Assembly (NCBI RefSeq): GCF_004217185.1
Contig: NZ_SHKL01000001.1
Span: 1,944,001-2,008,000, forward strand
Source: Pseudonocardia sediminis
GTDB taxonomy: Bacteria; Actinomycetota; Actinomycetes; Mycobacteriales; Pseudonocardiaceae
Length of the DNA: 64,000 bases
Direction: 5' to 3'
This document shows positions 26,001-34,814 of the stretch, one piece after another. A model generated the notes under the pieces. It was not told the DNA's origin. It searched no databases and saw nothing but the letters and a program-made list of their open reading frames with translations. The position numbers and the translations under genes are program-made. How positions within the stretch are numbered: the first letter of the stretch is position 1; every line of letters starts with the position of its first letter.

Positions 26001-29000
26001 TCAGGGTGCGGGCCGCTCCGGGTAGCCCAGCGGGGTCCGGTCGCCCTCCCAGCCCCAGCGCCACACCCTCGTCCCGGCGGTGTCGTAGGCGTCGCGCGCG
26101 ATCGGGTAGGTGACCCGCACCAGCGAGCCCCAGTCGGAGTAGGCGGGCCGGGTCTGAGAGCCCTCCAGACGGGTCGGGACGACGCTCTCGGTGCCGATCA
26201 CCGACATCGGGCCGAAACTGCCGCCGATGCCGGTCACGAACGATGCCTCACCGGAGAAGCCGATGTCGGACGGGGCCTTCAGCAGCGTCCCCGGTGCCTG
26301 CGCGAGGCCGCCGGTGACGCGCGGGCTGTCGCGCACGCACGGCGCCGACCACAGCAGCGTCCAGTCCACGAACACCGGACCACCGGTGGCGAGCTGCGGC
26401 CGCACCGGCAGAACGTCGCGCAGCCGCGGCCCGGTCACGGCGATGAACCCGCCGGGGTCGGTGGCCCCGTCGGTGGCCCGCACCCGGACCAGGTCGGCGC
26501 CGGGCGGGATCGCCGACGGAGCCAGGTGCAGCGGCCGCCACTCGTCGCGGAAGAGCGGGGCGTCCTCGACGACGCGGTCGCTCGGGTACTCCGGCTGCGA
26601 CTCCGGCGCGGTGGCGGTGTCGTCGAGGACCCGTTGGCCGACGGGGGTCTGCAGGCCGCCGCCGTCACGGGCGAACTCCAGCGCGAGCCGGTTGCCCTGC
26701 CCGGTCCGGCCGCTCACGTTCACGGCGAGCTCCTGGTCGGCGGGGACCTTCGGCAGGACGAACCACTGGCTGGTCAGCGTCCCGGTGGAGATCGCACCGT
26801 TCAGCGAGCTGCCCCACAGGAACCGCGACGCCCCGGAGCCCGGCAGCGAGGACGGGGTGCCGCGGTAACCGCCGCCGGAGGTGAACCCGGCCAGCTCGGG
26901 GGTGCCCGGCCCGGGTGCCAGGGTCCCGCCGGGGACGTCGATCGTGGTGACGACGTCGTCGATCAGCCCGCAGGTGTCGGCGCCGGCGAGGTGCTGCGCC
27001 ATCTGCCCGCCGACCGAGTAGCTGCCGGCCTGGCGCCCGGGGGCGACGGCGAGGGAGTAGAGCAGGACGACGACGGTCGTGACCGTCACGACCACGGCCA
27101 GCAGGCCCGGCAGCCGTACGAGCATCCGGGCGATCCCCGCGCGGCCGCCGCCGTGGCCCCGGAAGCGCACCGCCCCGGCGAGCAGCACCACCGCGGCGAG
27201 CACGAGCCAGGGCAGCGGGGTGTTCAGCGGGCGCCAGGGACCCTCGTCGTTCACCACGCCGTAGCGCGAGTAGATGAACCAGGTGTTGCGCCCCGCGTAG
27301 GCCAGCGCCGCCGCCACGACCACCGCCACCGCTCCGGCCCCGGCGGCCAGGCGCACGGCGGGCTGCCCCGCCCGTTCCCGCGCCGCGACGACCAGCAGCA
27401 CGACACCGGCCGTCAGCGCCGCGGCGCCGATCCCGGCCAGCGAGCCGAAGTAGTGCGTCCACTTCGACGGCGTCAGCCACAGCAGCGCCATCCCGGCGAG
27501 CAGGCCGAGCGCCGGGACCGGGACCCGGCCCATCCCGGGTAGCCGCTGCGCCCCGCGGGCCAGCAGCGGCACGACCGCGACCAGCAGCGCGAGCGTCAGC
27601 AGCACCGGGACCCGGCGGCCCAGCCCGCCCTGCTCGCTGTCGAACGCGAGCAGGTACTCGTAGCGCTTGATCTCGTTGTACCAGGCCACGTTGGGGCCGT
27701 AGAACGCGTGCATCTCGGTCGCCCGGGACACCGTGTACCAGCTCTGACCGGCGAACATCACGACCAGGCCGACACCGGCCAGGGCCGCCGTCGCGGCCGT
27801 CACCGCACCCGCGCGCACCAGCCCGGCGGCGCCGGCGGCACCGCCGCGGGCCAGGCGCCACAGCCGCGGCAGCGCCACCAGCACCGGGCCCGCCGCGGCC
27901 ACCGCGGACGGGGCGGTGGCCAGCGCGATACCCAGGGCGAACGCGGTCAGGCCGAGCCAGGCCAGCCCGTGCCGGCCCGGCCGGTACGCGGCGCGGAGGA
28001 CGAACGCGAGCACCGCCGTCACCGACACCGCGGTGAACGGCTCGGGCCGCACCCCCAGGTCGAACGGCATCCACCAGATCAACAGGGACCCGGCGAGCAG
28101 CAGCCGCACCGCCACCGACCGCCGGTGGCGGGGGAGCAGCGCCGGGAGCGCGACCCGGCTCAGCAGCAGCCAGACCAGCAGCCCGCACACCAGGCTGGGG
28201 ACCCGCAGCACGAGCGGGTTCGCCCCGGCGTCGACGAGGGGCTGCAGCAGCCGCAGGACGAACGTGAACGGTGTCTCGGAGGCGTTCTCCCAGCGGTAGT
28301 AGTTGGTGAACGCGTCGGTGCCGGCCGCGTTGCGGACGATGCCCTCGCTGAACCCGTCGTCGGTGGTCAGCGGGCCGATCACGGTCCACACGGCGAGGAC
28401 CGCCAGGACGGCGAGGTCGGCGCCGCGCCGGGCCCAGGCCCGCGGCGACACCGCGGCACCGGCGCGGGCGCGCCACACCCGCGCGGTCGAGTCCCGGGAA
28501 CGGGGGCGGGTGCCGTGGCGGCGCCGGTCGGCGAGGGCGAGCAGCGCCAGCGACGCGGCCGCGAGCAGGAGCTGGACGACGAGCAGCGCGGTCTTGGCCC
28601 CGGTCGAGGTGACGTCGAACCAGTCCGCCGCCCGGGCCACGACCCGCACGCCGGTCGCGTCGCCGGCCGGGAGGTCGGTGGCGAAGGCCCGGACCGTGCG
28701 GACCCGGTCACCGGGCAGCGTCACCGGGTCGGCGCCGCCGGGGCGCAGCACGGTCCCCGCGCCGTCGGCGGTGAGCTCGATGCCGCAGGAGGCCCCGATC
28801 GGCACCGGCTCCCGGTAGACCTGGCGGCCGCCGACCAGCACGACCAGCGCGCCGTCGGCGGTGGAGACCGTGAAACCGGTGGTGTCCGCGCCGGGCATGT
28901 CCGAGCCGACCAGTGTCGTGGCCGTGTCGCGGGAGAGCCCGGCGCGTACCACCGGGCACGGCACGGTGACCTGCACCGACTCCGGGGCGTAGGGCACGAA

Positions 29001-29174
29001 GAACGCCGTCGTCGACGCCGGTGCCCGCCCCGCCTCCGGCCAGGTGACGGTCGTGTCGTGGTCCATCACCGGAGCGAACGGCATCAGCACCGCCGCCAGC
29101 AGGCCGAGCACCCCGGCCACCAGCATCGCCACGGTCAGCGGCGCCGGACGGGTCGAACGGGTCTCGGTACTCAT
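26001..29174 (-). CDS. Arabinosyltransferase, EmbA/B/C family (GT53), second copy
   Basis: Second full-length Emb-type arabinosyltransferase (1057 residues). Same plan as the copy at 3809: N-terminal helix, periplasmic beta domain, GT-C core with the acidic motif TDDGFSEGIVRN near 272, TPSKWTHYFGSLAGIG, and a C-terminal carbohydrate-binding domain carrying paired Trp/Gly-rich strands. The active-site motif differs (DDGF against DDGY in the other copy), which hints at different linkages, as for EmbA versus EmbB/C. ATG start. It is followed on the same strand by nothing but is preceded, 56 bases upstream, by the molybdoenzyme gene. Confidence 0.92.
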   Translation of the reverse strand: MSTETRSTRPAPLTVAMLVAGVLGLLAAVLMPFAPVMDHDTTVTWPEAGRAPASTTAFFVPYAPESVQVTVPCPVVRAGLSRDTATTLVGSDMPGADTTGFTVSTADGALVVLVGGRQVYREPVPIGASCGIELTADGAGTVLRPGGADPVTLPGDRVRTVRAFATDLPAGDATGVRVVARAADWFDVTSTGAKTALLVVQLLLAAASLALLALADRRRHGTRPRSRDSTARVWRARAGAAVSPRAWARRGADLAVLAVLAVWTVIGPLTTDDGFSEGIVRNAAGTDAFTNYYRWENASETPFTFVLRLLQPLVDAGANPLVLRVPSLVCGLLVWLLLSRVALPALLPRHRRSVAVRLLLAGSLLIWWMPFDLGVRPEPFTAVSVTAVLAFVLRAAYRPGRHGLAWLGLTAFALGIALATAPSAVAAAGPVLVALPRLWRLARGGAAGAAGLVRAGAVTAATAALAGVGLVVMFAGQSWYTVSRATEMHAFYGPNVAWYNEIKRYEYLLAFDSEQGGLGRRVPVLLTLALLVAVVPLLARGAQRLPGMGRVPVPALGLLAGMALLWLTPSKWTHYFGSLAGIGAAALTAGVVLLVVAARERAGQPAVRLAAGAGAVAVVVAAALAYAGRNTWFIYSRYGVVNDEGPWRPLNTPLPWLVLAAVVLLAGAVRFRGHGGGRAGIARMLVRLPGLLAVVVTVTTVVVLLYSLAVAPGRQAGSYSVGGQMAQHLAGADTCGLIDDVVTTIDVPGGTLAPGPGTPELAGFTSGGGYRGTPSSLPGSGASRFLWGSSLNGAISTGTLTSQWFVLPKVPADQELAVNVSGRTGQGNRLALEFARDGGGLQTPVGQRVLDDTATAPESQPEYPSDRVVEDAPLFRDEWRPLHLAPSAIPPGADLVRVRATDGATDPGGFIAVTGPRLRDVLPVRPQLATGGPVFVDWTLLWSAPCVRDSPRVTGGLAQAPGTLLKAPSDIGFSGEASFVTGIGGSFGPMSVIGTESVVPTRLEGSQTRPAYSDWGSLVRVTYPIARDAYDTAGTRVWRWGWEGDRTPLGYPERPAP

Positions 29175-29230
29175 CTCGTCGGAGTCAACGACATCCGGTG
29201 ATCACCGGTGACGGCGGGTGGGCCGGTCGC

Positions 29231-30826
29231 TCACGCGGCCGTGACCGACACGGTGTGCCAGCCGGTCGCGCCGTCCGGGATCGAGACCTGCTCGACCGAG
29301 GTCTGCAGGTAGCCGGACCTGTCGAGCGCCCGGACCTGCAGCTGGTGACGCCCCGCGGGCAGGGTCAGCGTGGCCCGCCACATCCGCCAGGTGTCCACGC
29401 CGACCTCGGTGGCGAGCTCGGCGGCCTGCCAGCGGCCGCCGTCGGCCCGGACCTCGACGCGCGCGATGCCGGTGCGCTGTGCCCACGCGGTCCCGGCGAC
29501 GACGACCTGCCCCGCCCGGACGCGGGCGTCGGGCTTCGGGACGTCGATCCGGGACTGGGTCTTGACCGGCGCCTCCTGGGCCCAGTCGCGCGCCTCCCAG
29601 TACGGGGTGCGGGCGGCCCAGGTGGTGACCTCCATGTCGGTGATCCACTTGCAGCCGGAGACGTAGCCGTAGAGGCCGGGCACGACCATCCGGACCGGGA
29701 ACCCGTGCTCGACCGGCAGGGCCGCGCCGTTCATCCCGATCGCGAGCATGGCGTCGCGGCCGTCGGTCAGCGCCGCGACCGGGGTGCCGGTGGTGAAGCC
29801 GTCGACGCTGGTGGAGAACACCTGCTGGGCGCCGGGGCGGACGCCGGCCTCGGCGAGCAGCTCGGCCAGCGGCACACCGGTGAACACCGCCGTCGACATC
29901 AGGAACCCGCCGACGGGGTTGGACACGCAGGTCATCGTGATCGGGACCTCGACGAGACGGCGGGCGCGGAGCTGGTCGAACGTGAACGTCAGCTCCCGGT
30001 CGACCATCCCGTGGATGCGCAGCGACCACGACGCCGTCCGCACCTGCGGGAGCTGCAGGGCGGTGTCGATCCGGTAGAAGTCCTCGGACGCGGTGACGAA
30101 CGAGGGGGTCCCGTTCGCGGCGAAGTCGGCGCCGGCCGGGATGAGCGGGGCCGGGGTCGGCGCGGCGGGCAGCGCGCCCACCGCCGCACGGGACGCCTCC
30201 GCGGCACTGCCGCCGCCGAGCACGCGCCCGACCACACCGGCCAGCACCGTGCCGGCCAGCACCCCGCCGGTCAGGGCGAACGCGCGACGCCGGGCGACGC
30301 CGGCCTCCGGAGCCCGGGACGGGTCGTCGTCGGCGGCCCGCGTCGTCGCAGCGGAGCTCGTCGACACGCGGTGCAGGACGAGGAACACGGCGAACCCGAT
30401 CACCAGCGAGGCGAACGGGGGGACGAGGTCCAGTGCGCCGAACGTCGGCGCGAGGACCGCGCACAGGGTCGCGACCAGGCCCATCACCACGATCACGGTC
30501 AGCCCCGGTCCGGAACGGCGACGGCTGGCCAGACCCGCCACGACCGCCAGCGCGGCGATCACCACGGCCATACCGCCGAGCAACGCGACCTTGTCGTAGA
30601 CACCGAACGTCGCGATCGCGAACTGCTTGAGCGCCTCCGGGGTGATCCGGATGAACTGGTTACCGACGGCCAGGAACGGCGACGTCGGCGGGTTGATCAA
30701 CCCGGCCACGAGGTCGCCGACGGCCAGGGCGGAACCGACGCCGAGAACCCCCAGCAGCGCGGCCCACGGGCGCGACAACGACACGGGGCGGGTCTCGGTC
30801 GGAGGCGGTGGCGCCGTCGTCGTCAT
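29231..30826 (-). CDS. Membrane-anchored sulfite-oxidase-family molybdopterin protein
   Basis: Mononuclear molybdenum enzyme of 531 residues. The first third has four or five membrane helices (about 20-40, 75-98, 110-130, 135-155, and one near 195-215), then an extracytoplasmic sulfite-oxidase/YedY fold: FYRIDTALQLPQ, the Mo-ligand Cys in TMTCVSNPVGG (near 300), GMNGAALPVEHGFPVRMVVPGLYGY and KWITDMEV, and a dimerisation-like C-terminal domain. The family reduces or oxidises S- or N-oxides; the physiological partner is unknown. ATG start. Together with the lone molybdenum hydroxylase at 18455 it makes two molybdoenzymes in this window. Confidence 0.85.
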   Translation of the reverse strand: MTTTAPPPPTETRPVSLSRPWAALLGVLGVGSALAVGDLVAGLINPPTSPFLAVGNQFIRITPEALKQFAIATFGVYDKVALLGGMAVVIAALAVVAGLASRRRSGPGLTVIVVMGLVATLCAVLAPTFGALDLVPPFASLVIGFAVFLVLHRVSTSSAATTRAADDDPSRAPEAGVARRRAFALTGGVLAGTVLAGVVGRVLGGGSAAEASRAAVGALPAAPTPAPLIPAGADFAANGTPSFVTASEDFYRIDTALQLPQVRTASWSLRIHGMVDRELTFTFDQLRARRLVEVPITMTCVSNPVGGFLMSTAVFTGVPLAELLAEAGVRPGAQQVFSTSVDGFTTGTPVAALTDGRDAMLAIGMNGAALPVEHGFPVRMVVPGLYGYVSGCKWITDMEVTTWAARTPYWEARDWAQEAPVKTQSRIDVPKPDARVRAGQVVVAGTAWAQRTGIARVEVRADGGRWQAAELATEVGVDTWRMWRATLTLPAGRHQLQVRALDRSGYLQTSVEQVSIPDGATGWHTVSVTAA

Positions 30827-30911
30827 ATCCGGTGTTCGGACGCCGCGACCGTGCGGGTTCGCCTTTCGCCGCACGGGTTTCCGGCGGACGGGTGACGTGT
30901 GTCGCCTCCGG

Positions 30912-31841
30912 TCAGGGCAGCACCATCGGCTCGTGCGCGCCCAGGCCCTTCTCCGCGGCGGCCGTCCGGACGGCGTCGATCACCAGGTGCAGGGCGGAGC
31001 GGCGCGCCGACCGGGTCCGGTAGGCGACCGAGACGGTGCGGGTCAGTGCGTCGCCGAGGGCGACGACGTCGATCCCGGGCGGGCGCAGCGCCAGCCCGAG
31101 GTCGGAGACGAGGGTGACGCCCAGCCCCGCCGCCACCATCGCCAGCGCCGTGGACTGCTCCTCGACCTCGTGGTTGATCCGCGGCTCGAACCCGCTGCTC
31201 TGACAGGCCAGCCGGGCGGCATGCCCGAAGTGCGAGCGCGACCCGGGCAGGATCCACGGGTGGTCGGCCAGCTCGGGCAGCGTGACGCTCGCCGCGGGGA
31301 CGGCGCCGGCCGGGACCGCGGCGTAGAGGCGCTCGACGGCGATCACCGCCCGTTCCAGGCCGGGGTCCCAGGGCATCGGGTAGTTCGCGTAGTCGATGAC
31401 GAAGGAGAGGTCCAGGGCTCCGTCGCGGACCGCCCCGGCGGTGTCCTCGGGGGCGAGCTCGCGGGTGCGGACCTCGATCCCGGGGTGGGTGGCCGCCAGC
31501 GCGGTCAGCGCCGTCGGCAGCAGGCCCGAGGCGACCGAGGCCCAGACCCCGGCCGTCAGCCGCACCGAGATCGACTCGCTGGCCTCCTCGAGGGCCAGCG
31601 TCGCGCGCTCCACCGAGCCGAGGATCTCCTCGGCGTGGTCGGCGAGCAGGACACCCAGATCGGTCAGCTGGACTCGGCGTCCCAGCCTTTCGAACAGCTT
31701 CGCGCCGACGTCGCGCTCGAGCTGGGCGAGCTGCTGGGACACCGCGGAGGCGGTGTAGTGCAGTGCCGTGGCCGCCGCGGTCACCGTGCCACGGCGATGT
31801 AGCTCACGCAGCATCCTCAGCCTCGGCAACGACAGCTCCAT
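30912..31841 (-). CDS. LysR family transcriptional regulator
   Basis: 309 residues, normal LysR length. The N-terminal winged helix-turn-helix is textbook (LRMLRELHRRGTVTAAATALHYTASAVSQQLAQLERDVG split over residues 8-46), followed by a two-lobed effector domain (VRLTAGVWASVASGLLPTAL through AHEPMVLP). ATG at 31841 is chosen because the HTH starts at once; the frame stays open far upstream without family sequence. It is divergent from the amino-acid dehydrogenase gene, so that gene is the likely target. A TA-rich site lies at 31885-31898. Confidence 0.9.
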   Translation of the reverse strand: MELSLPRLRMLRELHRRGTVTAAATALHYTASAVSQQLAQLERDVGAKLFERLGRRVQLTDLGVLLADHAEEILGSVERATLALEEASESISVRLTAGVWASVASGLLPTALTALAATHPGIEVRTRELAPEDTAGAVRDGALDLSFVIDYANYPMPWDPGLERAVIAVERLYAAVPAGAVPAASVTLPELADHPWILPGSRSHFGHAARLACQSSGFEPRINHEVEEQSTALAMVAAGLGVTLVSDLGLALRPPGIDVVALGDALTRTVSVAYRTRSARRSALHLVIDAVRTAAAEKGLGAHEPMVLP

Positions 31842-31884
31842 GAGCTGCAGCGTAGGCGCTGTGCAGGAACGGTGAACGTGACAC

Positions 31885-31898
31885 TTAATGATCCGTAA
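31885..31898. promoter_or_regulatory. TA-rich LysR-type operator candidate
   Basis: TTAATGATCCGTAA is a partial palindrome with the T-N11-A shape of LysR sites. It is the only AT-rich stretch in the divergent gap. Confidence 0.4.
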
Positions 31899-32087
31899 AT
31901 GGACGCCGTCACGGCCCGGCCCCAATCTGGGGACACCGGCGAGAGACCGCCGCTCGCGGACAGAGCAGTCCGGCCGTCCACCCAGGTACGGACCGCCATC
32001 CCCGGTGGTGCGTACCCGCCTGGCGTGACGGAGGTCTCGAGACCGGCCCGAATGCGCACGACGAGCACGAAGTGGAGGTGGGTTGAC

Positions 32088-33338
32088 ATGACCACGATGC
32101 AGAACCCGATGGAGCACACCGGTGCCGCGATCAGCAGCCTGGTGCCCCAGCACACCGGATTCGACACCGCGGCAACCCGCGCCGAGCCCTACATGCGGGT
32201 CCAGTGGACGGACCCGGTGACCGGTGCCGTCGGCTACCTCGTCGTCCACACGCTGCGCGCGGGCCTCGCCACCGGCGGCACCCGGATGCGTGCCGGCTGC
32301 ACGATGACCGAGGTCGAGGACCTCGCCCGCGGCATGGCCAACAAGACCGCGACGTTCGACCTGCCGATCGGCGGCGCCAAGGGCGGCGTCGACTTCGACC
32401 CGAAGGACCCCCGCGCCGTCGAGGTGCTGGAGCGCTTCTGCGAGGCCATGCGCCCGTGGATCGACGCGCACTGGGTGACCGCGGAGGACCTCGGCGTCCC
32501 GCAGCACCTGATCGACGAGGTGTTCGCCCGCCTCGGACTGGGCCAGAGCTACCACGCCGCGATCAGCCGTGCGGCCGACCCGGCCGCCACCATGGAGCGG
32601 GTGCACGCCGGCCTCAACGCCGTCGTCCCCGGCGACATGCTGCTCGGTGACGTGATCGGTGGCTACGGCGTGGCGCACGCCTGTATCGCCGCGGCCGTCT
32701 CGTGGGGACAGGCGCCGGTCGACACCACCGTCGCCATCCAGGGCATCGGCACCATGGGCGGCGGCGCCGCCTGGTACCTGCACGAGGCCGGGATGAAGGT
32801 CGTCGCCGTCGCGGACGCGGCTGGCACCCTCTACCAGCCCGACGGTCTCGACATCCCGGCGCTGCTCGACCTGCGTGACGCCTACGGCGAGGTCGACCGC
32901 GCCCGCCTGCCCGAGGGCGTGCAGCAGCTCCCGCGCAACGCCGTCATGGCCGCCAACGTCGACATCCTCGTCCCGGCCGCGATCTCCTACGCGATCACCC
33001 CGGACAACACCTACGACGTCGCCGCGCGCGTCGTCGTCGAGGCCGCGAACGCCGCCACCACGCCGGAGGCGGAGGCCATGCTGGCCGCCCGCAACATCCC
33101 GGTGCTTCCGGACTTCGTCGCCAACGCCGGCGCCGTCGTGTGGGCCTGGTGGCTCCTGCTCGGCGAGGTCGACGACGACCCGGACACCTCGTTCGACCGC
33201 CTGCGCACCGTGATGCACACCAAGGTCTCGCAGCTGCTCGCCCGCTGGACCGACGAGGGCATCACCCCGCGCCAGACCGGCCACGAGTTCGCCGCCGCGC
33301 ACGCCAACGACAACAAGGGCAAGGTCGTCATCCCCTGA
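32088..33338 (+). CDS. Glu/Leu/Phe/Val dehydrogenase family protein
   Basis: NAD(P)-dependent oxidative deamination of an amino acid to its 2-oxo acid. 416 residues. The N-terminal dimerisation/catalytic domain has GGTRMRAGCTMTEVEDLARGMANK, the catalytic Lys loop LPIGGAKGGVDFDP and TAEDLGVPQ; the Rossmann domain follows with IQGIGTMGGGAAWYLHEAGMKVVAVAD and ends NAGAVVWAW. Residue pattern does not let me pick among valine, leucine, phenylalanine or glutamate. ATG at 32088 has GGAGGTGGG ahead; the frame extends upstream to 31899. Divergent LysR at 31841; strong terminator at 33352-33390. Confidence 0.87.
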   Translation: MTTMQNPMEHTGAAISSLVPQHTGFDTAATRAEPYMRVQWTDPVTGAVGYLVVHTLRAGLATGGTRMRAGCTMTEVEDLARGMANKTATFDLPIGGAKGGVDFDPKDPRAVEVLERFCEAMRPWIDAHWVTAEDLGVPQHLIDEVFARLGLGQSYHAAISRAADPAATMERVHAGLNAVVPGDMLLGDVIGGYGVAHACIAAAVSWGQAPVDTTVAIQGIGTMGGGAAWYLHEAGMKVVAVADAAGTLYQPDGLDIPALLDLRDAYGEVDRARLPEGVQQLPRNAVMAANVDILVPAAISYAITPDNTYDVAARVVVEAANAATTPEAEAMLAARNIPVLPDFVANAGAVVWAWWLLLGEVDDDPDTSFDRLRTVMHTKVSQLLARWTDEGITPRQTGHEFAAAHANDNKGKVVIP

Positions 33339-33351
33339 TCGCAGTCCTCGT

Positions 33352-33390
33352 ACGGACGGCCCGGACCCGGTAGGGGTCCGGGCCGTCCGT
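33352..33390. terminator. Bidirectional terminator hairpin
   Basis: Perfect 17-bp stem (33352-33368 with 33374-33390), loop GGTAG, between the convergent dehydrogenase and TetR genes. Confidence 0.75.
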
Positions 33391-33394
33391 CGTG

Positions 33395-34030
33395 TCAGGC
33401 GGGGCCGGGCGTCGTCGCCAGGTGCATCCACGTGCGGTGGATCCACGTCTCGTACTCCGCCGGCGTCCAGCGCAGGGTCCTCGTGATCAGCAGGTAGGTG
33501 TCCGCGGTCGCGAGCAGCGCGGTCGTCGCGCCGGCCCAGTCCGGATCGGCGCCGGGGTGCAGCAGCCCGTCACGGCCCAGCGCCGCCCAGAACGCCCGCA
33601 CCTGCCGGACCGTCTCCTCCCGCCCGGCCTGCGCGGCCGCGGCGATCTCGGCCTCGACCGGCTCGGCCTGCCCCGCCACCGCCAGCAGCGGCCCGACCCG
33701 CTCCATCAGGGCCCGCCCGCCGGAGGCCTGCGCCGCGACGCGCTCGTGCAGCGTCGGGGCCGTCATCGCGGTGACCGACCAGTCCCGGTGCGCCACGTCG
33801 ATCGGCAGCGTGTCCCCGACGAGCGCGACGTCGATCGCCCGGCGCAACAGGGCCGCCTTCGTCCCGAACCGGACGTAGACCGTCCGCGCGCCGACCCCGG
33901 CCGCCGCGGCGACGTCGGCCAGCGTCGTGCCCTGGTAGCCGCGCTCCAGGAAGAGCGCGGTCGCGGCGGAGACGACGCGCGCCTCGGTGCGGGCGGCTCG
34001 GCCGTTCGGCGTCTTGACCTCGTCGGACAC
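33395..34030 (-). CDS. TetR family transcriptional regulator
   Basis: 211-residue TetR-type repressor. HTH: VVSAATALFLERGYQGTTLADVAAAAGVGARTVYVRFGTKAAL near residues 18-60. The C-terminal ligand domain is helical and ends RTWMHLATTPGPA. GTG at 34030 is supported by the divergent operator region directly upstream; the open frame further up would overlap the VOC gene. Two perfect copies of TGCAGT-N3-ACTGCA separate it from the VOC gene at 34090, so autoregulation plus control of that gene is likely. Confidence 0.87.
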   Translation of the reverse strand: MSDEVKTPNGRAARTEARVVSAATALFLERGYQGTTLADVAAAAGVGARTVYVRFGTKAALLRRAIDVALVGDTLPIDVAHRDWSVTAMTAPTLHERVAAQASGGRALMERVGPLLAVAGQAEPVEAEIAAAAQAGREETVRQVRAFWAALGRDGLLHPGADPDWAGATTALLATADTYLLITRTLRWTPAEYETWIHRTWMHLATTPGPA

Positions 34031-34034
34031 GAGA

Positions 34035-34074
34035 TGCAGTCTAACTGCACAATCGTAATTGCAGTACGACTGCA
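34035..34074. promoter_or_regulatory. Paired TetR operator TGCAGT-N3-ACTGCA
   Basis: Two perfect 15-bp inverted repeats, 34035-34049 (spacer CTA) and 34060-34074 (spacer ACG), centres 25 bp apart, between divergent TetR and VOC starts. Confidence 0.7.
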
Positions 34075-34089
34075 CATCTGGAGGACGAG

Positions 34090-34581
34090 ATGAGTGACGT
34101 CGACGTGCCGGTGCTGGCCGGGGTGCACCATCTGAAGCTGCCGGTGTCCGACCTGGACCGCTCCCGGGCCTGGTACGAGTCGCGCCTGGGCTACCGCGTC
34201 GCGGCGGAGTTCGTCGAGCAGGGTGTGCTGATGGGACTGGCTCTGTCGCATCCGGACGGCGGGCCGGACCTGGCTCTGCGCCTCGACCCGGATCGGGCCC
34301 GCGCGGCGGCCGGCTTCGACTACTTCTCGATCGGCGTCCCCGGGCAGGCCGAGATCGAGGCACTGGCGGCCCGGCTGACGGGGATGGGGGAGTCCCACGC
34401 CGGTGTGCACTGGGCCTCGATCGGCTGGATCCTGCCGATGCTGCACGACCCGGACGGGCACGAGGTGCGCTTCTACACCGTCGCGCACCACCGCGATCTC
34501 GACCCGGACGGCGTCACGGTGATCACCGACCCGCGGGAGACCTCGGAACGGCACGAGGCGGCGGCGGCCGAGCGGATGTAG
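34090..34581 (+). CDS. VOC family protein under TetR control
   Basis: 163-residue VOC protein. First unit: GVHHLKLPVSDLDRSRAWYESRLGYRV; second: FDYFSIGVPGQAEIEALAARL, closing with LPMLHDPDGHEVRFYTV. Ligands are His in HHLKL, possibly Asp/Tyr in the second unit, and Glu in HEVRFY. ATG with GGAGGACGAG ahead. The paired operator upstream says it is inducible by the ligand of the divergent TetR, as in small detoxification or antibiotic-resistance modules. Followed by a six-copy tandem repeat. Confidence 0.83.
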   Translation: MSDVDVPVLAGVHHLKLPVSDLDRSRAWYESRLGYRVAAEFVEQGVLMGLALSHPDGGPDLALRLDPDRARAAAGFDYFSIGVPGQAEIEALAARLTGMGESHAGVHWASIGWILPMLHDPDGHEVRFYTVAHHRDLDPDGVTVITDPRETSERHEAAAAERM

Positions 34582-34605
34582 CTCTCCACGGCGGCAGGCT
34601 CCGAC

Positions 34606-34774
34606 GTGAGGGGCCCCTTCGGGACCCCGGGGTACGCGAGGGGACCCTTTGGGACCTCCGGGTGCGCGACGGGACTCCCGGTGCGCGAGGGGCTCCTTCG
34701 GGACTCCCGGTGCGCGAGGGGATCCCTCGGGACCCCCCGGGGGCGTGAGGGTTCCCCTCGGGACGTCCGGATCC
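34606..34774. repeat. Six-copy imperfect ~30-bp tandem repeat
   Basis: Units at 34606-34635, 34636-34665, 34666-34684 (shortened), 34685-34713, 34714-34744 and 34745-34774. Consensus begins GCGAGGGG and has a central TCGGGAC and a CCGG end. Each unit can fold into a small GC hairpin. Not a CRISPR: there are no spacers. Confidence 0.8.
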
Positions 34775-34802
34775 ACGGGCACGGTGTCGAGATCGGTGCA
34801 CC

Positions 34803-34808
34803 TACGAT
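34803..34808 (+). promoter_or_regulatory. -10 element giving a leaderless LacI transcript
   Basis: TACGAT lies seven bases before the ATG at 34815, and no ribosome site precedes that ATG. Transcription starting at the ATG itself is the simplest reading. Confidence 0.45.
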
Positions 34809-34814
34809 CAGTGC

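Noticed and set aside
30912..33446. 844-codon minus frame across the LysR and amino-acid dehydrogenase genes
   Set aside because: Only the LysR part (to 31841) has family sequence; the rest is antisense to a real dehydrogenase.
34606..34774. Possible CRISPR array
   Set aside because: The repeats are directly joined, vary in length and have no unique spacers; no cas genes are present.
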